From: an uncultured Cetobacterium sp.
Lineage (GTDB): Bacteria; Fusobacteriota; Fusobacteriia; Fusobacteriales; Fusobacteriaceae
Assembly (NCBI GenBank): GCA_900766645.1
Contig: CAAFWD010000205.1
Span: 1-7,072, forward strand
Length of the DNA: 7,072 nucleotides
Reading direction: 5' to 3'
Of the stretch, positions 1-5,646 are shown in pieces. The position numbers and the translations under genes are program-made. Each line of letters opens with the position of its first letter. Position 1 is the first letter of the stretch. The notes under the pieces are model-generated. The model had not been told where the DNA came from, searched no databases, and saw only the letters and a program-made list of their open reading frames with translations.

Positions 1-1
1 A

Positions 2-2392
2 AGAGTAGATTGGGATAAGTCACAAGTTTTATGGGGGAATTATGAAACTGAACTTAGAAGAGGAGAGTATTTTGAATATAGCAGAAGTTTATATGGAGCA
101 AGAACAGAATACAATAGTTTATCAACAAATGGATTTGGAGAAAGTAAATATCAGTTAATGGCTTTTGGATCAAAACCGTATACAACCTATAAAAGAGATA
201 CTTTTTTAGGAACCGGTGGAAGTATATATTATTTAAGTGAGAGAGATATTGTTTTAGGAAGTGCAAAGTTAGTTGTAGAAGTAAAAAATAAGACAACAGA
301 TAAATTAGTTTCTAGAAAAGTATTAATAGAAGGAAAGGATTATACTATAAATGAGTTAACAGGAAGAGTTATTTTGGATAGACCATTGACTCAAGAATCT
401 TTTATTCAAGCCTCGAATGATATTATTAAAGATACTCCTTCAACTTCGTATTATTCATATTTAGTTGTAGATTATGAATTTTATTCAAGTTTAGAAGATT
501 TTTCAGATATTGCTTATGGATTATCTGGTAAAAGTTGGATAACAGATAATATAGGTGTTGGTGGAACATATATAAAAGAGGATAGGGATGAAGATTTAGA
601 TTATGACTTAAAAGCTGTAGATATAACCTTAAAAAAATCCGATGGGACCTATATATATGGAGAGATATCTGAAACAGATGGAAATCAATTATTAAAGGAT
701 TCAAACTGGTTTTCTTATAATGGAGGATATGATTTTGAAGAACAGGTAACCTTAAAAAAATCCGATGGAGGAAGAGCATATTATTTAGAAGGTTCGTTAG
801 TTCCACATGACTATTTTGAAAATATTGATCCAAATGATAGAGTAAAAACTTGGTATTCAAAAAAAGAAAAAGGCTTTTCTACAGCTGCGAATCCAAGTGG
901 AGTTTATAGTGAAGAATACGGATTATCACTAGAGCATAATATAAATGAAAAATTAGCTTTATATTTAAAAAATAAGTATTATAAAGAAATTGATTATACT
1001 TATGAAGATGTAGAGGATTCAACTAGAGAAGAAAAAGTATTGTCTTTAGGAGCAGAATATGAATTAAATGATAAAATTACTTTAGCAACAGAGATAGAGT
1101 ATCAGGACAAAACAGATGATTCAATAGATGAAGATGATGAAGATGACATAGGAGAAGGTCTTCTTATAGGAGGAAAAGTTGCATATGAAGTAAATGAAAG
1201 AGTTGAAGTTTATACAAAACTTCAAAGCTCAGTTTGGAGAGATAATGGATATGCTGCAAACAATCTATTGACTTTAGGAAGTAAAGTTAATGTTACAGAC
1301 AAATTAGAAATAGGAGCAGGTGTGAGTACTGGAAATAGAGGAGATGCAGCAGAAGCAACGGCTTCTTATTTATTTAATCCGGACTATGAAATCTATGCAG
1401 GGTATCACTATGAAGACCAAGATGATTTAGATACTAACACAACAATAGGACAAAGATTTTCATATTCAGAAAAAGTTAATTTATACCAAGAGAATAGCTA
1501 TATAGATAATAGTAGTCAAGTGGGAATACTTCAATCTTATGGTATTGATTATGAATATGATAGAAGATTTACATTTGATTTAATGTATCAACTAGGAAAT
1601 TTAGATATAGATGAAGGGAAAATAGATAGACAAACTGTAAGTACTGGAATAAGGTATGAAGATAGAAGATTTTTTACAAAGCATAAATTAGAACTTGGAA
1701 AAGATAGTGGGGCAAGAGATGCTAATTCATATGGAACAATTAATAAATTTAAATGGATTCCAAAAGATGAATACACAGTATTTGGTGAAGCTAACTTTAT
1801 ATATACAGAGGGAGATTTAGGAACAATAAAAGATGATATAACTAGTAAAATCCAAGTTGATAATAAATATTATGAACTAGGATTAGGATTTGCATATAGA
1901 CCTATTTTTAATGATAGATTAAATCTTATAACAGCTTGGAATTATATATATGATGTTGATAATAGGCAAGGTTCAATAGGATTATCTGAAAAAGCAAATG
2001 TTTTCTCTGTAGAAACTATATACGACGTTACAAAAGAATTAAGTATAGCTGCTAAGTATGCAATAAGAAATGATGAGGTAAGACTTAATTCAGGTGGAGA
2101 TTGGAATGATAATACAATTAGTTTATATGCAGTGAGAGCAACCTATGAACTAATCTATAGATGGGATTTGTTTGCAGAATATCACTGGCTAGAAAGTGAT
2201 TTAGATAATGAAAAAAGATCTGGAGCTATATTAGCTATATATAGAGATATAACTGAGAATTTCCAATTTGGAGTGGGATATAACTTCAGTGAATTTACAG
2301 ATGACTTGACAGACATGGATTATAAGGAAAATGGAAAAGATTTAGATTATAAAGGAGAAGGTTGGTTTATAAATCTAATTGGTAAATTTTAA
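2..2392 (+). CDS. Large outer-membrane beta-barrel surface protein, C-terminal part (5' end outside window)
   Basis: The frame is open from the left edge to the TAA at 2390-2392, giving 796 visible residues. The ATG at 158 is internal: the preceding 52 codons read in frame and look like the same protein (VLWGNY, SLYGARTEY), and no ribosome site precedes it. Visible residues about 60-130 (FLGTGGSIYYL, ERDIVLGS, then DYTINELTGRVILDRPL) resemble, from memory, a conserved module before the barrel in very large surface proteins of diderm bacteria, often annotated as DUF11/conserved-repeat or OmpA-like. The rest is mostly alternating polar/aromatic strands of about 10 residues separated by turns rich in D, N and G, and the protein ends in NLIGKF. 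A terminal phenylalanine is the usual beta-barrel assembly signal. No signal peptide is visible because the N-terminus is missing. An acidic stretch (DDSIDEDDEDD) is probably a surface loop. Ligand and function are unknown. CorA follows after 29 bases with no terminator between. Sure of an outer-membrane barrel; unsure of the family name. Confidence 0.8.
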   Translation, partial: RVDWDKSQVLWGNYETELRRGEYFEYSRSLYGARTEYNSLSTNGFGESKYQLMAFGSKPYTTYKRDTFLGTGGSIYYLSERDIVLGSAKLVVEVKNKTTDKLVSRKVLIEGKDYTINELTGRVILDRPLTQESFIQASNDIIKDTPSTSYYSYLVVDYEFYSSLEDFSDIAYGLSGKSWITDNIGVGGTYIKEDRDEDLDYDLKAVDITLKKSDGTYIYGEISETDGNQLLKDSNWFSYNGGYDFEEQVTLKKSDGGRAYYLEGSLVPHDYFENIDPNDRVKTWYSKKEKGFSTAANPSGVYSEEYGLSLEHNINEKLALYLKNKYYKEIDYTYEDVEDSTREEKVLSLGAEYELNDKITLATEIEYQDKTDDSIDEDDEDDIGEGLLIGGKVAYEVNERVEVYTKLQSSVWRDNGYAANNLLTLGSKVNVTDKLEIGAGVSTGNRGDAAEATASYLFNPDYEIYAGYHYEDQDDLDTNTTIGQRFSYSEKVNLYQENSYIDNSSQVGILQSYGIDYEYDRRFTFDLMYQLGNLDIDEGKIDRQTVSTGIRYEDRRFFTKHKLELGKDSGARDANSYGTINKFKWIPKDEYTVFGEANFIYTEGDLGTIKDDITSKIQVDNKYYELGLGFAYRPIFNDRLNLITAWNYIYDVDNRQGSIGLSEKANVFSVETIYDVTKELSIAAKYAIRNDEVRLNSGGDWNDNTISLYAVRATYELIYRWDLFAEYHWLESDLDNEKRSGAILAIYRDITENFQFGVGYNFSEFTDDLTDMDYKENGKDLDYKGEGWFINLIGKF
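624..768 (+). repeat. Pair of exact 22-base direct repeats inside the barrel gene
   Basis: Positions 624-645 and 747-768 carry the same 22 bases (starting TAACCTT, then seven A, then TCCGATGG). They are 123 bases (41 codons) apart and in the same reading frame. Both encode TLKKSDG: residues DITLKKSDGTY in the first copy and QVTLKKSDGGR in the second. Sequence outside the 22 bases does not match. The copies could come from local duplication or from a recurring strand-turn unit. The A7 runs are possible slippage sites. Confidence 0.7.
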
Positions 2393-2407
2393 AAAATATT
2401 AAAAAAT

Positions 2408-2416
2408 AAGGGGGTG
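2408..2416 (+). promoter_or_regulatory. Ribosome binding site fixing the TTG start of corA
   Basis: AAGGGGGTG lies 5-7 bases before the TTG at 2422, which is normal spacing. No in-frame ATG or GTG gives a similar N-terminus. Translation from TTG gives MNKKIGLQPGTLLYTG, which aligns with the start of Thermotoga CorA (GLPPGTLVYTG, from memory). The TTG start is therefore well supported. Confidence 0.75.
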
Positions 2417-2421
2417 TTGTT

Positions 2422-3471
2422 TTGAATAAAAAAATAGGATTGCAACCAGGAACTCTTTTATATACAGGAAACCGTAACCCTGAAACAGAGATTCCAATAA
2501 CTCACTATACTTATAATCATGAGAATCATGAAAAGGATACTTTTATTTATAAAGATAATTTTTTTATAGAATTAAATGGGACGGGGGTAAACTGGTTAAA
2601 TATTGGTGGGATTCATAATGTGGAATTAATTAGAAAAATTGGAGAGATGTATGAGATTGATTCCTTAATTTTAGAGGATTTATTGAATAGTTCTCAAAGA
2701 CCAAAATTAGAAGTTGAAGACAAATATATATTCATAACCTTAAAGATGATTTCAAATTCTAACAAAGAAACTTCATATGAGTATGAGCAGGTTTCATTTA
2801 TTTTATTACATAATTTATTAATAACTTTTCAAGAAAATCCATATGATGTTTTTGACACTATTAGAAACAGGATTGAAAAAGGGACTGGTAAATTAAGGAA
2901 AAAAAAAGAGGGATATCTTACTTATCTATTAATTGATAGAATAGTTGACAACTATTTTTTAATTATAGATGACTTGGAGGAAAGAATAAATGAACTAGAA
3001 AATAGAATAACAACAACTCCGAAAAAAGAGGACTTTGAAGATATTTTAGAACTAAAAAAAGATCTATTAAAGTTTAGAAGAGCTCTTACTCCATTAAAAG
3101 AGGTATCAACTAAATTAAAAGATCCAGATCTTCAAGAATATTTAGGAGAGAATATAGGAAAGTATTTAAAAGATTTGCAAGATCATATTATAGTAGTTAA
3201 TGAGTCAAATGATTCTCTTTTTAGCAGAGGAAGTGAATTACTTCAACTTTATCATTCAACAATAAGTACAGGGATGAATGAAATTATGAAGGTTTTAACT
3301 ATGATCTCAACTATATTTATTCCTCTTGGATTTTTAGCAGGTCTTTATGGGATGAACTTTGAATATATGCCTGAACTTAATTGGAGATTTGGTTATTTTT
3401 ACCTATTAATAATTATGTTTAGTGTTATTTTAACGATGATTTTTTATTTTAAAAGAAAAAAATGGTGGTAG
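2422..3471 (+). CDS. corA: CorA-family magnesium/divalent cation transporter
   Basis: The product is 349 residues, almost the length of Thermotoga maritima CorA (351), and matches it along its whole length from memory. It should be a homopentameric inner-membrane channel for Mg2+, possibly also Co2+ or Ni2+. Residues 1 to about 285 form the cytoplasmic domain and long stalk helix, including the conserved LEDLLNSSQRPK (84-95) and a charged coiled-coil-like stretch at about 180-260. The first membrane helix spans about 288-309 and ends in the signature YGMNFEYMPEL (GMN at 310-312). The second spans about 325-343. The tail KRKKWW parallels the basic C-terminus of the Thermotoga protein. D86 and D254 correspond to the pair D89/D253 that holds the regulatory metal ion at subunit interfaces. 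A second GMN (284-286, in STGMNE) is coincidental. The gene starts with TTG, follows the barrel gene by 29 bases and is closed by the hairpin at 3482-3514. The family is near certain; the physiological ion is inferred. Confidence 0.95.
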   Translation: MNKKIGLQPGTLLYTGNRNPETEIPITHYTYNHENHEKDTFIYKDNFFIELNGTGVNWLNIGGIHNVELIRKIGEMYEIDSLILEDLLNSSQRPKLEVEDKYIFITLKMISNSNKETSYEYEQVSFILLHNLLITFQENPYDVFDTIRNRIEKGTGKLRKKKEGYLTYLLIDRIVDNYFLIIDDLEERINELENRITTTPKKEDFEDILELKKDLLKFRRALTPLKEVSTKLKDPDLQEYLGENIGKYLKDLQDHIIVVNESNDSLFSRGSELLQLYHSTISTGMNEIMKVLTMISTIFIPLGFLAGLYGMNFEYMPELNWRFGYFYLLIIMFSVILTMIFYFKRKKWW

Positions 3472-3481
3472 AGTTATAGAT

Positions 3482-3514
3482 AAAAAAGGAGCTGAAATAT
3501 TCAGCTCCTTTTTT
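3482..3514 (+). terminator. Intrinsic terminator after corA, probably bidirectional
   Basis: A perfect 8-bp stem, GGAGCTGA (3488-3495) with TCAGCTCC (3501-3508), encloses the 5-base loop AATAT and is followed by T6 (3509-3514). On the other side, A6 (3482-3487) gives a U-tract for minus-strand transcription. The hairpin sits between corA and the convergent minus-strand gene ending at 3622, so it likely ends both units. No better terminator for the minus-strand gene is visible in 3515-3621, an AT-rich stretch with only weak inverted repeats. Confidence 0.9.
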
Positions 3515-3621
3515 AATAATCTCTTTGGATAAAATCATAAAATGAATAAGCATTCTTTGATCTTCTAAATTAGAGATAACTCTATCTAAAAAAATTTATA
3601 TTCTCTAATAACTGTTAAATT

Positions 3622-4101
3622 TTAGTCGTATCTAACAGCAAAGTTAAGATTTCCAGTGTATAGTCCAGACTTTTGATCTAAAGGAACATCTAACTCTCCT
3701 TTGACATTCATTAGTAATTGACCTTGAATTGATTGCATTAAAGGTGCATTGTTTACCCAATAAATATTTTGTGCAGGGTAATCACCAATAGATGAAAGTT
3801 TAACAAATAATTGCTTACTACCTCTTGGTCCAATTAGACCAACACCATCTCTTGATGCAGTTGGAGATGTAACCTTAACACGAATACGTTGATATGGTTC
3901 ACTTTTAATTGTTACAGGTGCAGTTGCAAAGTTATTTTGAGCTCCAGCAACAACAGTTCCAAAATCCATATCTGCTGCTTCGACAGTTATAGGTGGAATA
4001 ACCTCAGCTTTAACACTCATTTTAGCCGACGATTGATTCCCTTGTTGTTTTCCAAAGGATACAGTTGTAATAAGTAGAGTTAAAAATAGTAATTTTTTCA
4101 T
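3622..4101 (-). CDS. Secreted pilin/adhesin-like protein, DUF4402-type, under c-di-GMP riboswitch control
   Basis: This gene encodes 159 residues. I chose the ATG at 4101 because GGGAGGA (4114-4108) lies 6 bases upstream; an in-frame TTG at 4116 would put the ribosome site inside the gene. The N-terminus MKKLLFLTLLITTVSFG is a classic signal peptide, with cleavage probably near residue 17. The mature part has alternating beta-strand character, with an early PPITVEAADMDFGTVVAGA motif and a C-terminal SGLYTGNLNFAVRYD. This pattern is typical of DUF4402 and related spore-coat-U/fimbrial-subunit-like domains. The mature part has no cysteine and no membrane anchor. The likely location is the cell surface or periplasm, perhaps as a small pilus or matrix subunit. 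No chaperone or usher gene lies alongside. Codon use looks somewhat less AT-rich than the neighbours, as in well-expressed genes. The family call is by pattern only; the adhesive role is inferred. Confidence 0.75.
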   Translation of the reverse strand: MKKLLFLTLLITTVSFGKQQGNQSSAKMSVKAEVIPPITVEAADMDFGTVVAGAQNNFATAPVTIKSEPYQRIRVKVTSPTASRDGVGLIGPRGSKQLFVKLSSIGDYPAQNIYWVNNAPLMQSIQGQLLMNVKGELDVPLDQKSGLYTGNLNFAVRYD

Positions 4102-4107
4102 AATAAA

Positions 4108-4114
4108 TCCTCCC
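4108..4114 (-). promoter_or_regulatory. Ribosome binding site of the secreted-protein gene
   Basis: On the minus strand GGGAGGA is followed by the 6-base spacer TTTATT and ATG (4101-4099). It decides between the ATG and the upstream in-frame TTG at 4116, which overlaps this site. The site lies just downstream of the terminator U-tract and outside the terminator hairpin, so control is more likely at transcription termination than by hiding the ribosome site. Confidence 0.8.
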
Positions 4115-4120
4115 AAAAAT

Positions 4121-4156
4121 AAAAAAAAGCCAGCACAGTTTCAAAATGCAACTGGC
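4121..4156 (-). terminator. Intrinsic terminator forming the expression platform of the riboswitch
   Basis: Read on the minus strand, GCCAG (4156-4152) pairs with CTGGC (4133-4129). A few further inner pairs such as GCA/TGT are possible across small bulges, and eight T follow (4128-4121). Its 5' arm belongs to the 3' side of the aptamer (GGCAGCCAGTTGC, 4160-4148), so aptamer and terminator cannot both form fully. This predicts that bound c-di-GMP prevents termination. The stem is short, so termination strength cannot be judged by eye. Confidence 0.8.
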
Positions 4157-4213
4157 TGCCATTTTACAGGCCCTATAGCTTTGCGTCATAGAATTTCTTC
4201 TATTTTGCTAAAT
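4148..4213 (-). ncRNA. Cyclic-di-GMP-I riboswitch aptamer (GEMM-I)
   Basis: The minus-strand RNA shows the GEMM-I landmarks in order. First comes AGCAAA (4209-4204). Next is a 6-bp stem ATAGAA/TTCTAT capped by a GAAA tetraloop (stem and loop 4203-4188). Then comes the highly conserved GACGCAAAGC (4187-4178). After it is a second helix built from GGGCC (4173-4169) and GGCAGCC (4160-4154), ending in GTTGC (4152-4148). A GNRA loop docking on a receptor in the second helix is a known feature of this class. The ligand-contacting base equivalent to G20 of the Vibrio Vc2 aptamer is G (complement of 4208), which fits c-di-GMP rather than the A variant that accepts cGAMP. The outer stem P1 looks weak by eye, and transcription probably starts only about 5-7 bases before the conserved core. 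The RNA leads into the secreted-protein gene through the overlapping terminator. Confidence 0.93.
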
Positions 4214-4220
4214 ATGTTAT

Positions 4221-4249
4221 ATTATATCATTTAGCTAGTTATTTTTCAA
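4221..4249 (-). promoter_or_regulatory. Sigma-70-type promoter of the riboswitch and secreted-protein unit
   Basis: On the minus strand the -35 box TTGAAA (4249-4244) is separated by exactly 17 bases from a perfect -10 TATAAT (4226-4221). TGA precedes the -10, giving an extended -10 (TGn). Transcription should begin near 4213-4215, right at the 5' edge of the aptamer. The gene therefore has its own promoter, independent of the upstream diguanylate cyclase gene. Confidence 0.82.
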
Positions 4250-4270
4250 GAGGTGTTATTTTATTTTATC

Positions 4271-4286
4271 AACAGATTATTCTGTT
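4271..4286. repeat. Perfect inverted repeat at the diguanylate cyclase stop codon
   Basis: AACAGATTATTCTGTT is a 6-bp perfect inverted repeat with a 4-base loop, spanning the TAA of the GGDEF gene (4279-4277). On the minus strand it is followed by an A-rich stretch, not a U-tract. It is therefore a poor intrinsic terminator, and read-through into the riboswitch leader is plausible. It could stabilise the mRNA end, act as a protein site, or be chance. Confidence 0.35.
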
Positions 4287-5434
4287 TTAAACCAACCTTT
4301 TTTACTATTTTTAACTAAATACAATTCTTTATCCACATCATCAAAATTTTCAATAATTGTTTTATTATAATCTAATCTTTTTACACCACAACTAATGGAA
4401 AGTTTAGGCTGAAAATTAGCATTAGATATTTTTGAAAATAAATCTTTAAGAATTTCATCAATATTTTTACTGCTTTCTGGAATGAGACCTATAAATTCAT
4501 CTCCGCCAATTCTAAAAAATAACCCATTTGGATTACTGCGTAATATTTTTCCAAGCTCTTTGAGATATTCATCACCTTTTAAATGACCGTATGTGTTATT
4601 AATTTTCCTCAGATTATCCATATCAATTATTGCTAAAAAATATTCTAAATCTCTTTTTATAAAAATTTCATTAATAATCTCATTATATTTTTTTCTATTT
4701 AAAAGACCTGTTAGAGTATCTATATTGGCAAGTTCTTTAGCATGGTGCTCCTCTGTAATATCTTGAGCTACTCCAAGAATTCCACCATTAACTAGTTCTC
4801 TTGAGGTTCTGAAAATTCTATTATTTATATATTCAACTTTGTGAGATTTCCCATTTGTTAAAGCTATTTGATCTCCCTCGGCCAAATCGATAGCCTCTTC
4901 ATATGGAAGTAGTTCCATATCAGTTTTATAAAAAACATCTTTTTTATCAAAAAAGTCAAATCCAGCTTTATTTATATAAACGTATTGAAGTTTTTGATTT
5001 TTAAAAAATATAATATCTCTAGAACTATCAAAAGCTTTCATGAAAAAATTTAATCGTTCTTGCTCTTGGGAAATATTCAAAAATTCAAAGATGACCACTT
5101 TATTAATGGGATCATGATTAACTCTACAAGGAATATCAACTTGATAGTACTTACTAGAGAATCTAATATTGTTTATTACTTGTTCTTCCCCAGTTTCAAT
5201 AGCTAAATTGAATGCTTTCTTTATAAGACAATTTTCACAGTTTTGATAGCTATTACAAGTAGCATCATTTAAAATTTCATTGCTGCATTGTAAATATTCC
5301 CCTAGAAAAGGATTTTTTTTTCCTTTGAAAAATTTTCTTATATTATCATTAGCAAAAACTATTTTTTTTTCTTCATTTAAAATTATTACACCGGTTGATA
5401 GTTTGTCGAATATTCTGTATAGTTTGCGGCTCAT
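4277..5434 (-). CDS. PAS-PAS-GGDEF diguanylate cyclase with a four-cysteine PAS domain
   Basis: This 385-residue protein has no signal peptide or membrane helix, so it is cytosolic. It should join two GTP into cyclic-di-GMP. Residues 5-120 form a first PAS-like domain (TGVIILNEEKKIVFANDNIRKFF) with a cysteine set C50, C60, C66, C69 (C-x9-C-x5-C-x2-C). Residues 128-230 form a second PAS (FDSSRDIIFFKNQKLQYVYINKAGFDFF, ending GVAQDITEEH). Residues 235-385 are GGDEF: DTLTGLLNRKKY (239-250), metal/GTP residues in IDMDNLRKINNTYGHLKGDEYL (270-291), and an intact RIGGDEF (308-314). The inhibitory I-site RxxD expected just before LFFRI is replaced by NPNG, so product inhibition is probably absent. The C-terminal end is degenerate compared with the usual ALYxAKxxGRN. 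The ATG at 5434 follows a strong site (AAAGGGGG, 5447-5440). The next gene on this strand carries a c-di-GMP riboswitch. The PAS ligand is unknown. Confidence 0.93.
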   Translation of the reverse strand: MSRKLYRIFDKLSTGVIILNEEKKIVFANDNIRKFFKGKKNPFLGEYLQCSNEILNDATCNSYQNCENCLIKKAFNLAIETGEEQVINNIRFSSKYYQVDIPCRVNHDPINKVVIFEFLNISQEQERLNFFMKAFDSSRDIIFFKNQKLQYVYINKAGFDFFDKKDVFYKTDMELLPYEEAIDLAEGDQIALTNGKSHKVEYINNRIFRTSRELVNGGILGVAQDITEEHHAKELANIDTLTGLLNRKKYNEIINEIFIKRDLEYFLAIIDMDNLRKINNTYGHLKGDEYLKELGKILRSNPNGLFFRIGGDEFIGLIPESSKNIDEILKDLFSKISNANFQPKLSISCGVKRLDYNKTIIENFDDVDKELYLVKNSKKGWFKTE

Positions 5435-5468
5435 AATTACCCCCTTTATTATGAAGTATTAGCACTAG

Positions 5469-5474
5469 ATTATA
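5469..5474 (-). promoter_or_regulatory. Extended -10 promoter of the diguanylate cyclase gene
   Basis: On the minus strand TATAAT (5474-5469) is preceded by TGA, forming an extended -10. No good -35 box lies 16-18 bases upstream (TACTAT or TTACTA at best), which is common for extended -10 promoters. The predicted start near 5461-5463 leaves a short untranslated leader of roughly 27 bases with no room for a riboswitch. The ten bases ATGATATAAT are shared with the riboswitch-gene promoter. Confidence 0.65.
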
Positions 5475-5534
5475 TCATATTTATCAGATTAATAGTAATA
5501 TTTTTTTAATATTTTAACTTTGTGAAAAAAATAC

Positions 5535-5563
5535 TTGCATTTTTTGTTTTATAGGAGTAGACT
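5535..5563 (+). promoter_or_regulatory. Possible promoter of the rubrerythrin-hydrogenase unit
   Basis: TTGCAT (5535-5540) and TAGACT (5558-5563) are spaced by 17 bases. They match the -35 and -10 consensus at three and four of six positions. It is the best pair I can find on the plus strand in 5435-5646. It would give a leader of about 75 bases before the rubrerythrin ATG. No known riboswitch was recognised there. The octamer AGACTAGA occurs twice (5559-5566 and 5596-5603). Confidence 0.4.
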
Positions 5564-5564
5564 A

Positions 5565-5581
5565 GATTCAAAATTGAAATC
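5565..5581. repeat. Imperfect inverted repeat at the presumed rubrerythrin transcription start
   Basis: GATTCAAAATTGAAATC is a near-palindrome: GATTCAA against TTGAAATC with one bulged base. It sits just after the proposed -10 box, where a repressor would block transcription. Peroxide or iron repressors of the Fur/PerR family often control rubrerythrin in anaerobes, but this sequence is not a clear match to their AT-rich box. In such AT-rich DNA it may be chance. Confidence 0.3.
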
Positions 5582-5646
5582 ATTACAAAAATAAAAGACT
5601 AGAAAAAAGTATGCAAAACTTGTGAAGAGTTAAAAAGGAGGACACA

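Noticed and set aside
158..160. ATG at 158 as the true start of the barrel gene
   Set aside because: The frame is open for 52 more codons to the left edge with similar composition and family-like sequence, and there is no ribosome site before this ATG.
284..286. Second GMN motif in CorA (residues 284-286 of the protein)
   Set aside because: It lies in the stalk helix before the membrane segment and lacks the YGMNFE context; coincidental.
426..860. Minus-strand 144-codon open frame inside the barrel gene
   Set aside because: Low-complexity H/L/N/Y-rich translation with no ribosome site, antisense to a real gene; a by-product of AT-rich codon use. The frames at 54-296 and 1588-1776 (minus) are the same kind of shadow.
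3569..3609. Inverted repeat ATTAGAGA/TCTCTAAT downstream of the secreted-protein gene as its own terminator
   Set aside because: The loop is long and no U-tract follows on the minus strand; the hairpin at 3482-3514 is a much better terminator.
4114..4116. TTG at 4116 as the start of the secreted-protein gene
   Set aside because: It overlaps the GGGAGGA ribosome site and would add MGGFI ahead of a normal signal peptide; the ATG at 4101 is correctly spaced.
5280..5462. Plus-strand 60-codon open frame
   Set aside because: Antisense to the start of the diguanylate cyclase, no family resemblance and no ribosome site.
5611..5625. Four-codon leader peptide (M-Q-N-L) before rubrerythrin
   Set aside because: No Shine-Dalgarno sequence and no regulatory codon pattern; likely chance.
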